DNA of 64,000 bases from Galaxea fascicularis. Lineage: Eukaryota; Cnidaria; Anthozoa; Scleractinia; Euphylliidae. Below the pieces are notes generated by a model, which worked only from the letters and a program-made list of their open reading frames with translations, did no database searches and was not told the origin of the DNA. Below are positions 1-12,600 of the stretch, piece by piece. The position numbers were made by a program, and so were the translations under genes. Position 1 is the first letter of the stretch. The number at the start of each line of letters is the position of its first letter. The stretch spans positions 3,663,572 to 3,727,571 of the forward strand of contig OX419347.1 in NCBI GenBank assembly GCA_948470475.1, given 5' to 3'.

Positions 1-830
1 ATCACTGAATTGTTTACTGTCACTCCAAATTATTGCAATGGTCTGCCAGTCAGGATGATCATTGAATTGTTTATTGTCACTCCAAATAACTGCAATGGTC
101 TGTCAGTCAGGATGATCACTGAATTATTCATTGTCACTCCAAATTACCGCAATGTTCTGTCAGTCAGGATGAACACTGAATTGTTCATTGCCACTCCAAA
201 GTACTGCCATGGTCTGTCAGTCAGGATGATCATTGAATTGTTTATTGTCACTCCAAATTACTGCGATGGTCTGTCAGTCAGGACAATCACTGAATTGTTT
301 ATTGTCACTCCAAATTATCGCAATGGTCTGTCAGTCAGGATAATCACTGAATTGTTTATTGCCACTCCAAAGTACTGCGATGGTGTGTCAGTCAGGATGA
401 TCAGTGAATTGTTAACTTTCACTTTAAATTACTGCAATGGTCTGTCAGTCAGGACAATCACTGAATTGTTTATTCTCATTCCAAATTACTGCCATGGTCT
501 GTCAGTCAGGATGATCACTGAATTGTTTATTGTCACTCCAAATTACTGCAATGGTCCGTCAATCAGGATGATCAGTGAATTGTTAACTGTCACTCAAAAT
601 TACTGCAATCGGTCTGTCAGTCAGGATGACCACTTAATTGTTTATTGTCACTCCAAAGTACTGCAATTGTCTGTCAGTCAGGATGTGATTGAACTGTTTT
701 CTCACTCTAAATTACTGTCAAGTACAGTCAGTCAAGAATTGTTAACTATGGCTCCAAATCAATGTGACAATCTCTCATTCAAAATCATCATTGAATTCTT
801 TACGGTTATTGTCACTCATCCAAATTAATT
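1..830 (+). repeat. 57-bp minisatellite array, first copy (cut by window start)
   Basis: Direct tandem repeats of a 57-bp monomer (typical core GTCTGTCAGTCAGGATGATC, then CACTGAATTG and a TTGTCACTCCAAATTAC stretch). About 12 clear copies run to roughly 640, then become degenerate and shifted up to 830. Since 57 is a multiple of three and one of six frames lacks stops, the array reads as a 19-residue repeat (motif like FIVTPNYC then GLSVR). Monomer variants (for example the ATPKYCH, LTFTLNYC and GPSIR types) recur in the second array at 7,861-9,665. Seen directly; its true left edge lies outside the window. Confidence 0.95.
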
Positions 831-3800
831 GATCAACTGGAAGCCAAGATGACTGAATTAAAGTTTCCAACTGGAAACTGACAGTTGTCTTATACACTCA
901 AGACCCATCCAGAGTGCCCACTGGAGCAATATCTGCTACAGCTCCAATAAGTCCTCCACCAGGTCATCTTAGATCTGCTGTGGCTGTTAATGCCTCCTTT
1001 GAGGCATCCATACAACTTTGCACAGCAACTCATAAAAGAGAATGTGCTTCCATTTGAAAGACATAATACTGCCACTTCCATCTCCTCTTTTGTGCGGTAA
1101 CAGACAGCACCTCTACTTACAGGATAATAATAATCCTGTAAAAGATCCTTTGATGCATTATGAATTGTGCAGATATCTTGTCACCACTGAGCAACCAAAA
1201 TGTTCAGTTGTTCCAGAACATTCAAGTGGAACAAGACTCTTCTATGCTTCCTTTGAGGCATCCACTGCTACACAGTTCTTGATTTCCATTCACATTGGTG
1301 GCTTTCAGGAGTGAATTGACTGACCAAAACTCTCAGTATTGCCCAGTCTTTATGCCCTCTATTAGGGCATCTATCTTACTGCATTTCTTGGCAGTGGATC
1401 TGTTCACAGTTGGATGAGATGTTCCAGCCATAAATACACCTCCTTTAGTGCTTAAGTAACTACAGGATTGGATGTCCAACTTCTTTTGCATGTCTCTGAA
1501 AGCTCTGGCCAGATATATCAGAACAAGTGGACTGCAATCTCAAATTCAAATCCTTAAGCATTATGGAAAGTAACCACTCTCTGTTCCTGTAAGCTATCTC
1601 TTTCTCAGTCCATGAATATGCTGCATCCCCCACTAGATGCTACAGCTCTCTTCAAAATGCTGTCCACACACCACTTTGTTAATAAAAATGGATTACTCTT
1701 CACTCTGGCAAATTCTTCAAATGGAGACCATGTACCTTAGCTTCCCAAGATCATCTACAACAATGCTTTAGAGCAACCTCTGAGATTTTCTCACAATCCT
1801 TTCAAGCAGTGCTGAAGTATTTGTCCAGGGGCAAAATTCTGCTCTATACATGATTTCCCCCTTTCAAACAAGCCTTTACACTTTATAGTTCTCTCATTAG
1901 TACGTATATACGGAACATGTTTGGAGGGATGTCACTGAGGAAGGCCACAACTTCTCAACGTTTTCCACATGCCAGATTAGAAACTATCAGGAGCTTTCAC
2001 AGAATCAGCACACAAGATACTAACTAAAGGCTGCTTGTCAAACCATTGGACTGCACACAGTGAAGTATGAATTTTGTCTGCCAATAAAAGCTACACTTGG
2101 CGACTTATACATGATACTTCCTCCTGAAACCAGTCTGCTGTAATTTTTATCAACATCTTGAAGACATCAACAAGTTTTCAATTAAGTCAGCTCTAAACTT
2201 CTCAAGACTACCAACACTGCTACACTGCAAACAATTAAATGAAAGTTGGTTTCTTGAGATCAACACACAGGTTACTGATGGATTCAGAACACTGCTAAAG
2301 TATTTATCAGGGCCAAACTAATCTGCTTTATACATGAAGTCTCCCTCCTGAGACTAGCCTGCTCCTTTCTATCAATTCTGACCTTCCAAAGGAGAAATCA
2401 GCTTCGATTCTCAAGATGACGCACAGCATGGTACATAAAAAATTATCAAAGGCTTCCCGAAATCAACACACATGCAGGACATGGAGATTTCTTTTGGATT
2501 CAGCAGAATGCTGAAGCATCTGCCTAAGCACAAGAATCTGCTCTCTTCATAAACTCACTCTTGTGAAACCTGCCCATTCCTTTCTAAGTGAGATGATATA
2601 TGTAACTTCAGAACATTCTCCACAGTATGGTACATTGCAATCAATAGAAATCAACACAGTCAGGACAGATGAATGAAAACGGTTAGTTTCTAAAAGAAAG
2701 TGTCGCGCTGCATATCATCAATGAAGGAATTTAACACGAAAACATGGTTTTGTCAACAGAGTTGCACATACCGTAAATTGACCACTGGAGAGGAATTCAA
2801 AAACCTGATGTTTCAAGCCTTAATGCCCTTCATTACAGCAAATTCAGTCAGCTAGGACACAAGATGCTTTTGGATTCAGAAGACTGCTGATGCATCTACC
2901 TGAGGACAAAAAAGTACTCTCTATACAATCTTTCCCTACATATAACAATTAAGCTTGCCTCTTTTCTATTGATTTCTTTAATTACATTAGACGTACATTG
3001 AAGATGCTATTAATAGCTTTAACATTATCCGCAGTGTTCAGGAAACTATCTGAAGCTTTCTCGCAACCACCTTACAGGAAGTAAAGGTTGGTGCTCCGTA
3101 GAGCTGACCACTAAAAAATTCATCTGGAGACAAATCTGTTCTTTCTTTCAAAGCATTTGATGGCAAGCTTGCCAATAGGAGCATTAATTCACTATCAAAC
3201 CTTTCTTGAAATCAACACACAGTATTAATAGCTGTTGTTGTTTGATAATGGGCTTGCTAAAGTAGTTGCACAGGAGACCCACCCTCATATACCCGGCTTC
3301 TTTGTGCACAGAATGATGATGATCTTTGGTAAAGCAGTCTCCTGGAGGTTAAACAAAAGACCCAACTAGATTACAAAACTCTGCTGCAGAAAATGGTATT
3401 GTATTAAGGCTTGCAAAACAGTTGATTTCCAATTATTTATTATCTTGGTCTTGAAGCTTCATTCAGAGAATATCTGGAGTGTACTTAATTATTAACGTCC
3501 CACTGCAACACAATATTGTTTCATCAGCACTTGTCATCACCAGACAATCACAAGCCAGGATGGATGACTTCTCAAAGTCCTACTATTTATCGGATTCTTG
3601 TTTCACATGCTGATCACATCATATACCCTTACGGACCACCAGCCATTGACATCCCTCTTATACTTGTTGGTGGTTTGTTCCACATTTTGCATTAGCAAAC
3701 AAGCGTGTGTGAATGTCAATATCCCCTTGCTCTCTATGATTTCTGGAGTTCGTACTGGTAACAGCCAGTCTTAAAGAACTGTCCTTAAGTCCTCCTTCCA

Positions 3801-5685
3801 CCTGTTGCTCTTTCTTCCTTCTTGCTCTTTCTCCCATAACCGAATGTCCTCAAGTCAACAGTTTTTTACTGGTTCATCTTGGTGGTCTTGCACCATGCAG
3901 TATTCCTGTATTTAATTACAACATCTATAACTACAACAACAACAAGAACAACAATATTTTTTCTTCTTCAACTTCACATTGCTTTTGAGTCCTTCTTGCA
4001 CAGTTCTTGAGAGATACTCCTTAAAGCAAAAGTATTAAAATGTTGCTCAGCAACTTTGTCATCATCTCTTCACCCAGAGATCATTCAGCGAGGATTTTCC
4101 ACTGTTGTTGACAATAGTGTGGTCAAACTGAAGATTTCCAAGTCGGCTATTGAATGTTTTGATTCTGGATGCAGGTACATCCATGTACCTACTGTGAGAT
4201 CACTGTTAAAAGTCAGTCTTTCCCTGCTGTCATCAAGATTGCAAATCGAAGTCTTTGGAAAACTCAGTCTCTCCCTTACACTTGTAGTATGAAGAAAGGT
4301 ACATCCATACAACAAATGGGACAGTGGAAAGTGAAATCCCCAATGTGTGGATGTCTACATGAACAAGAAACATCAGGAGAACAGTACATCAGCAAACAAC
4401 TTCTCTCTGGAATAATGAAAAAAAAAAAAAATCTGCTCATTTACAGCCAACCACTGTGATGTAATAAAGGATGCGTAAGCTGGGTGTGACAGGAAATCAA
4501 GAATCAGGGTGGAGATTTCCAGTTGGCAGTCCAACGACATTCCTCAAACATTGCCTTTGCCAATAGTCAGCATTACTCCCTTCACAGATGGTAACAAATG
4601 CTACAGGGTGAATCAAACTTCCTACTGCAACACTTCCACCCCCACCCAACCTGAACGAACAGGTCACTGCAAGTTATTCAAATGAACTGACCTCCAAGTT
4701 TAAGATGTGCGCCTCACCCTCTGGATCTAAGCCTTGCCCTCTCATCTTATAATACTGTTTCCTGTCTTTGACTGCTTTCCTTGCTGTTTCCTGATCTACC
4801 AGTGGACTTTGCCATTGTGGTAAAATGGCCATATATACATCCCACACACCAACATGGATACATTCCCGGGATGCCAGGAGATTAATAGTAGGGGTACAGA
4901 TTTCCAGCTGATCTTAATACCCCATCCATCATACTTCCAGTTGATGGATCAGCAATACTCCCTTTCCTGATGGTAGCAAATTCCCTCACATCCATTCCAG
5001 TAGCAACCTGTTTACTTATGCTATGCTACTGATTAACTTGCTTTCTGTCATTAAAAATGACTCAGAAGATCTGGCAGTCAATATGTGAGTACAATATACT
5101 GTCAGTCCAACTTACTGCCTGAGATGGCAGTCAACTGACAACTCCCTACAACCAGCTCCCAACCAGAACAACACCCAGTATATGCAGAGCAGTTGAGGAT
5201 GTCACTCTTGAAGAGGAACACAGGTTAGAAATTTTGAGCTACTTTGTTGAGCCTTTGTTTTACAATTATTTATAATATCACACAATTTAATCAAACATAC
5301 ACCCCATCAGAAGGGGAATCCATGAAGGAAGTAAGTCAAAGGAATGTACGGCAAATTATTTTATACTCCAGAAGAAAAATATCTAGTAAGCTAGAATGTA
5401 CTACTGAGAACAGTCCTTACCTCAATGTCTTCAAAGTCTATTTCTGACAATTGTCTTGATTCTTTTATTTTCAGTTTTCCTGTGTTCCTGGTAGCAGTTC
5501 TCTGTAAAGCCATATCTGAGCCATCTGCCAGTTAAATATACCTCAGCCACAGCACGCCCAATGCCCAACTATTCCACAGCATCTGTACCATCTACGGAGA
5601 CAGCATCACCTAAACAAGCCATATGGAGGCTGGTCAGTCAAATAGGGGTGGGCTTGGGAGGGTAAATATTATTAATTATAAGAGC

Positions 5686-6077
5686 TCTGGTTGAACCTTA
5701 CAAAGCACACGATGCACAGATGATTGGCTCTTCGGCTTAATTTAATTGTAGATAGCTTAGTTAATTGGGTCCCAAGGGTTTGGATGGCTCCTCCCCTTTT
5801 AGGCCCCCACTTGGGTTCCTTTGCAGGTTATTCGGCCATCAACTGGACTTCACATCGGTATTAAGCTTTTTTCTTTCGGCCTTTTTCGTCTCTCTACAAG
5901 TCCAGCAAGTTCAAGATGTCTTCATCTCAAGCCTTCACTTCGAATCTTTTTTGGATGCTCTCCATCTTCAAGATCGTTCTCCTGCTTAGTTGCGCATAGG
6001 TTTTTTTCAAACGACATCACTTCACTTGCCAGCCTGTTAGTGCTGGACTAAGTGAAGCTCCGTAAGGTTCAACCAGA
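5686..6077. mobile_element. MITE-like element inside unit A (16-bp TIR)
   Basis: Terminal inverted repeats TCTGGTTGAACCTTAC and its reverse complement bound about 390 bp. An open frame of 74 codons inside (5,765-5,989) is kept almost unchanged in the second copy, but it has no recognisable domain and starts at a non-ATG codon, so I treat it as transposon sequence. No clear target-site duplication. The same element lies at the matching place in unit A', so it was inserted before the duplication. Confidence 0.6.
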
Positions 6078-7140
6078 CATCTAACTCAAACTAAACTAAG
6101 TAACTGGAGCCTGGGATCATTCTCAACTTAGGAGTAAGCCATTCTTTGGTAACTCTCTACAAGTTTATAATGGTTACAGGCAAACACGTAAATACAGTTC
6201 ACAATATCAGGACTCGCCAGGCACGTAAAACTGGGAATAGAGGGACATACAATGCACACATTCTAGTCTAGAAAAATAAAATGAAGAGTTAATTTAACTG
6301 TTAGCTGTTTCGACCACCAAAGATAACAAGTATTTTCAAATTGATTGTCGGTTGTCAAAAATGATCTGTGACAAGCTGCCAAGTCAAACATTTGTCTAAA
6401 GCTATCCCAAATTACTGAAAAAGCAGCTGTCAGATAAAAAATTTATCCACTTGTCTGCCATGTCACAAAATTATCAGAAAGCAAGTGACAGAACTCAAAA
6501 ATTATCGTTCTCATACCAAATGTAGGACAAAGGATTTATTCATTTGTTTATTGTTACTCAAATTATCTGAAAACAGTTATTGCAAGATAAATCATATATT
6601 ATGTTCTCTTTCAAAAGTACCACAAACCACCAGTAAGATCAAACATAAATCCAATCATTCCTGTTGTCAACAAAATTATGTGAAAGTAGCAGCTGGGGCA
6701 TTCAATGCATAATTCCAAACTGCAAGTTTCTAGAACTTTCTGTCAACATTGGTTGAAACAGCTATAATTACATAACAATAATACTTTAGCTGGACCTAAA
6801 AGAAGAAGAAGACACCAATCTGGCCTCAGGTATGTGGATTTTATTGTTTTCCAGTTAATCTACATTCGGCATCCGGCTTTCGACATCCGGTCACTTCATC
6901 TTCAATCCAAATTTGATAATTCATCCGATTTAGAGGCTTGGCATCGACAAAGAAATCGATACCAAGCAGTCAGCAAATGCCGATTGTGTCAAGTGGACCC
7001 TGAATGTTTCAGTGAGGTGTCAGTTTTTGACAATGAAACATTCTCGGTTTCACTGGACACACAACTCTTAGCATAGGTGCGCACCTTACGGCAGACCATC
7101 TACCAAGATCCAGAGGATTAATTAAGACTACAAGCTCTGT

Positions 7141-7560
7141 AATGCTGAAATTAAAATATTAAAACTCTGAAAAACTGCCATGCTGTCACTGTCTTTATCT
7201 TAAAAAAAATTAATTACAGTAGGAGTAAGTAAACAATAAATACTAACTACTCATTCTATTTCAGGGACTAACAAATTATTTTCTTTCAGGGAATAAAATG
7301 TGCTGGCATGCATGCTAAACAAAACACCACTTGCTGTAAGAAAGACATAACTGAAATAAAATTCTGATAAAACACTGGTGTCACTGTATTTATTAACAAA
7401 CATACTAACAATTCCATTTCAGGATATCTGCATTACATTTTAAGAGCAGCATAATGAACAAAACTGTAACTTGAATTTCTTCTAATAAAAGAAAGAAAAA
7501 ACAGTTGTCAGTCTCTGGTTTAAACAATACTAACGAAACATCTTAATTTCAGCAACATTA
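7141..7560 (+). other. Three intron-end-like modules (TACTAAC ... TTTCAG) in unit A
   Basis: Three degenerate tandem units of about 125-160 bp each contain AATAAAA-like DNA, a TGTCA(G/C)T(G/C)T block, an exact TACTAAC (7,241, 7,403 and 7,528) and, 14-19 nt after the branch-type A, a pyrimidine-rich ATTTCAG. TACTAAC is the optimal branch-point sequence and the following AG would be a 3' splice site. The pattern recurs in unit A'. Either this is a repeated intron/exon module, or an AT-rich repeat that mimics one. No matching coding exons were found. Confidence 0.5.
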
Positions 7561-7793
7561 GTACTATCGTAACATCTTAGCTTCCACAAGACAGTTTTCA
7601 ATGATTGGATACAACAAGAAGACAATGATCATCAACAGGATGTTGTCAGGATACTTTTTTTCTCTTCAGCACAAGGTAATAATTTGAAGTAACAGCATGT
7701 TAAAATATACCGGTAAGTATTGTTCTATTGGTAAGCAATAACATATTCTCAGTTCAGGTTACCTGTTAACTGGTTTATTATTTTATCTTATAG

Positions 7794-7849
7794 TTCCAGT
7801 GTTACAAAAAAAGCTACAAAAAATATCAATGTCAAGAGATACGTCAACG
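7794..7849 (+). other. Candidate 56-nt exon at the end of unit A
   Basis: A pyrimidine-rich tract ending in TTATAG precedes it and GTAAGC follows. The corresponding stretch in unit A' (16,540-16,601) is also bounded by a good acceptor (TATTTTCCAG) and donor (GTAAGT), although the 56- and 62-nt bodies differ a good deal. The 57-bp array begins about 15 nt after the donor, so if the exon is real the array is intronic. All this is inferred from splice-site form; coding potential is not evident. Confidence 0.35.
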
Positions 7850-7860
7850 GTAAGCATAAA

Positions 7861-9665
7861 TCACTCCAAATTCACTGCGATGGTCTGTCAGTCAAGATGA
7901 TCACTAAATTGTCAACTATCACTCCAAATTACTGCGACAAACGTCAGTCAGGATGATCATTGAACTTCTACCAGTCGCTCCAAATTACTGCAATAGTTTG
8001 TCAGTCAGGACAATCACTGAATTGTTTATTCTCATTCCAAATTACAGCAATGGTCTGTCAGTCAGGACAATCACTGAATTGTTTATTGTCACTCCAAATT
8101 ACCGCAATGTTCTGTCAGTCAGGATGATCACTGAATTGTTTATTGTCACTCCAAATTGCCGCAATGGTCTGTCAGTCGGGATGACCACTCAATTGTTCAT
8201 TGTCACTCCAAATTACTGCGATAGTCTGTCAGTCAGGATGGCCACTGAATTGTTTATTGTTACTGCAAATTGCCGCAATGGTCTGTCAGTCGGGATGACC
8301 ACTGAATTGTTTATTGTCACTCCAAATTACTGCAATAGTCTGTCAGTCAGGATAATCACTAAATTGTTTATTGTCATTCCAAATTACTGCATCGGTCTGT
8401 CAGTCACGATGATCACTGAATTGTTTATTGTCACTCCAAATTACTGCCATGGTCTGTCAGTCAGGATAATTACTGAATTGTTTATTCTCATTCCAAATTA
8501 CTGCGATGGTCTGTCAGTCAGGATAATCACTGAATTGTTCACTGTCACTCCAAATTACTGCCACGGTCTGTCAGTCAGGATAATTAATGGATTGTTTATT
8601 CTCATTCCAAATTACTGCGATGGTCTGTCAGTCAGGATGATCACTGAATTGTTTATGGTCACTCCAAATTACTGCGATGGTCTGTCAGTCAGGACAATCA
8701 CTGAATTGTTTATTCTCATTCCAAATTACTGCAATGGTCTGTCAATCAGGATGATCACTGAATTGTTTATTGTCACTCCAAATAACTGCAATGGTGTGTC
8801 AGTCAGGATGATCAGTGAATTGTTAACTTTCACTTTAAATTACTGCAATGGTCTGTCAGTCAGGATGATCACTGAATTGTTTATTGTCACTCCAAATTAC
8901 TGCAATGGTCTGTCAGTCAGGATGATCACTGAATTGTTTACTGTCACTCCAAATTACTGCAATGGTCTGTCAGTCAGGATGATCACTGAATTGTTTACTG
9001 TCACTCCAAATTACTGCGATGGTCTGCCAGTCAGGATGATCACTAAATTGTTTATTGTCACTCCAAATTACTGCGATGGTGTGTCAGTCAGGATGATCAC
9101 TGAATTGTTTACTGTCACTCCAAATTACTGCCATGGTCTGTCCGTCAGGATGATCACTGAATTGTTCATTGCCACTCCAAAGTACTGCGATGGTCTGTCA
9201 GTCAGGATAATCACTGAATTGTTTATTGCCACTCCAAAGTACTGCCATGGTCTGTCAGTCAGGATGATCATTGAATTGTTTATTGTCACTCCAAATTACT
9301 GCGATGGTCTGTCAGTCAGGACAATCACTGAATTGTTTATTCTCATTCCAAATTACTGCGATGGTCTGTCAGTCAGGATGACCACTGAATTGTTTACTGT
9401 CACTCCAAATTGCTGCCATGGTCTGTCAGTCAGGATGATCACTGAATTGTATATTGTCACTCCAAATTACTGCAATGGTCCGTCAATCAGGATGATCACT
9501 GAATTGTTTACTGTCACTCCAAATTACTGCGATGGTCTGTCAGTCAGGATGATCACTAAATTGTTTATTGTCACTACAAATTACTGCGATGGTCTGTCAG
9601 TCAGGATGATCACTAAATTGTTTATTGTTACTCTAAATTACTGTCAAGTACAGTCAATTAAGAAT
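7861..9665 (+). repeat. 57-bp minisatellite array, second copy (~31 monomers)
   Basis: Uninterrupted direct repeats of the 57-bp monomer. The flanks (7,861-7,990 and 9,630-9,750) are degenerate and the middle is homogeneous, the classic sign of unequal exchange. The frame from 7,953 to 9,758 stays open for 601 codons as 19-residue repeats, but differences between monomers are mostly amino-acid changing (N/D/H at one codon, M/T/I at another, V-T against L-I), and there is no signal peptide, unique N-terminal domain or conserved start. I therefore call it a repeat, not a gene. Several monomers differ at linked positions: ACA-type monomers usually continue with the CTCATT variant. Confidence 0.95.
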
Positions 9666-12600
9666 TGTAAACCATGGCTCCAAATCAATGCGACAAACTC
9701 TCATTCAAAGTCATCATTGAATTCTTTACCGTTATTGTCACTGATCCAAATTAATTGATCAACTGGAAGCCAAGATGACTGAATTAAAGTTTCCAACTGC
9801 AAATTGACAGTTCTCTTACCCACTCACTCGGGCAATAACTGCTACAGCTCCAATAAGTCCTCCACCAGGTCATCTTAGACCTGCTGTGGCTCTTAATGCC
9901 TCCTTTGAGGTATCCATATAACATTGCACTGCAACTCATAAAAGAGGATGTGCTTCCATTTGAAACACATAATACTGCCACACCTTCTCTTTTGTGCAGT
10001 AACAGACAGCACCTCTACTTACAGGATAATAATTAATCCTGTAAAAGATCCTTTGATGCATTATGAATTGTGCAGATATCTTGTCTCCACTGAGCAACCA
10101 AAATGTTCAGTTGTTCCAGAACATTCAAATGGAACAAGACTCTTCTATGCTTCCTTTGAGGCATGATTCCACTGCTATACAGTTCTTGATTTGTATTCAC
10201 ATTGGTGGATTTCAGGAGTGAATTGACTGACCAAAACTCTCACTATTGCCCAGTCTTATAACCTCTATTAGGGCATCTATCTTACTGCATTTCTTGGCAG
10301 TGGATCTGTTTACAGTTGGATGAGATGTTCCAGCCATAAATACACATACTCCTTTAGTGTTTAAAGTAACACAAGGTGGCTCTAAACTACAGGATTGGAT
10401 GTCCAACAAGCTCTGGTCAGATATATCAGGACAGGTGGACTGCAAATTAAAATCCAAATTCTTAAGCATTATGGAAAGTAACCACTCTCTGTTCATGTAT
10501 GGTATCTTTTTCTCAGTCCACAAATATCCTGCATCCCCCACTAGATGCTACAGCTCTCTTCAAAATGCTGTCCACAGATTACTTTGTTAGTGACAAATGG
10601 AGTACTCTTCACTGGCAAATTCTTCAAATGGAGACCATATACCTTAGTATAGCTTCCCAAGATCATCCATAACAATGCTTTAAGAGCAACCTCTGAGATT
10701 TTCTCACAATCCATTCAATGCACTGCTGAAGTATTTGTCCAGGGGCAAAATTCTGCTCTATATATGATTTCTTCCTTTGAAACCAGCCTTTACACTTTAT
10801 GATATAGTTCTCTCATTAGTATTTGGAACATGTTTGGAGGGATGTTACTAAGGAAGGCCACAACTTCTCAATGTTTTCCACGTGCCAGATTAGAAACTGT
10901 CAGGAGGTTTCACAGAATCAGCACACAAGATACTAACTAAAGGCTGCTTGTCAAACCATTGGACTGCACACAGTGAAGTATGAATTTTGTCTGCCAATAA
11001 AAGCTACACTTGGCGACTTATACATGATACTTCCTCCTGAAACCAGTCTGCTGTAATCTTTATCAACATGTTGAAGACATCAACAAGCTTTCAATTAAGT
11101 CAGCTCTAAACTTCTCAAGACTACTAACACTGCTACACTGCAAACAATTAAATGAAAGTTGGTTTCTTGAGATCAACACACAGGTTACTTATGGATTCAG
11201 CACACTGCTAAAGTATTTATCAAAGCCAAACTGATCTGCTTTATACATGAAGTCTCCCTCCTGAAACTAGCCTGCTCCTTTCTATCAATTCTGACCTTCC
11301 AAAGGAAAAATCAGCTTTGATTCTCAAGATGACGCACAGCATGCTACATAAAAAACTATCAAAGGCCTTCCCGAAATGAACACACATGCAGGACATGGAG
11401 ATTTCTTTTGGATTCAGCAGAATTCTTGTGAAACCAGCCTTGAAATCAACACTGCAGTCAGGACAGATGAATGAAAACTGTTCGTTTGTAAAGAAAGTGT
11501 GGCACTGCGTCAATGAGGGAATTCAACACGAAAACATGGTTTTATCAACAGAGTTGCACATACTGTAAATTGACCACTGGAGAGGAATTCAAAAACCTGA
11601 TGTTTCAAACCTTTGCCCGTCATTACAGCAAATTCAGTCAGCTCAGACAGAAGATGCTTTTGGATTCAGAAGACTGCTGATCCATTATCTACCTGAGGAC
11701 AAAAAATTACTCTCTATACAATCTTTCCCTACATACAACAAGCTTGCCTCTTTTGTATTGGTTTCTTTAATTACATTAGATGTACATTGAAGATGCTATA
11801 GCTTCAAGATTATCCGCAGTGTTCAGGAAACTATCCGAAGCTTTCTTGCAACCATCATACAGGAAGTAAAGGGTGGTGCTCTGTAGAGCTGACCACTAAA
11901 AAATTCATCTGGAGACAAATCTGTTCTTTCTTTGAAAGCATTTGATGGCATGCTTGCCAATAGGAGCATTAATTCACTATCAAACCTTTCTTGAAATCAA
12001 CACACAGTATTAATAGCTGTTGTTGTTTGATAATGGGCTTGCTAAAGTAGTTGCAAAAGGGACCCACCCTCATATACCCAGCTTGTTCATGCACAGAATG
12101 ATGATGGTCTTTGGTAAAGCAGTCTCCTAAAGGTTAAATAATGGACCGAACTAGATTACAAAACTCTGCTGCAGAAAATGGTATCATATTAAGGCTTGCA
12201 AAACAGTTGATTTCCAATTATTATCTTGGTCTTGAAGCTTCATTCAGAGAATATCTGGAGTGTACTTAATTATTAACGTCCCACTGCAACACAATATTGT
12301 TTCATCAGCATTTGTCATCACAGGACAATCACAAGCCAGGATGGATGACTTCTCAAAGTCCTACTATTTATCGGATTCTTGTTTCACATGCTGATCACAT
12401 CATGTACCCTTACGGACCACCAGCCACTAACATCCCTCTTGTACTTGTTGGTGGTTTGTTCTACATTTTGCATTAGCAAACAAGCCTGTGAGAATGTCTA
12501 TATCCCCTTGCTCTCTATGATTTTTGGAGTTCATACTGGTACCAGCCAGTCGTAAAGAACTGTCCTCAAGTCCTCCTTCCACCTGTTCCTCTTTCTCCCT

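Larger units (their letters stand above)
831..7850. repeat. 7-kb duplicated unit A (segmental tandem duplication)
   Basis: Nearly the whole stretch is repeated at 9,757-16,601. Position 841 pairs with 9,767 and 5,765 with 14,521, so the second copy is about 170 bp shorter over that span. Part of this is a gap of about 120 bp in the second copy opposite 2,520-2,650. By eye identity is high, with scattered substitutions and short indels. No protein-coding gene is supported: the longest frames in one copy are broken by indels in the other (for example 4,056-4,292 against about 12,807-13,045, and 6,834-7,076 against 15,595-15,831). From 1,700 to 3,300 there are old internal repeats of a few hundred bases, sharing a GCTGAAGTATTTGTC-like start and a CTCTATACATGATTTC-like block. 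Confidence 0.9.

Noticed and set aside
4056..4460. Overlapping frames in unit A as a small protein gene
   Set aside because: The second copy near 12,807-13,240 has an indel that shifts the frame, and no domain or splice context supports coding.
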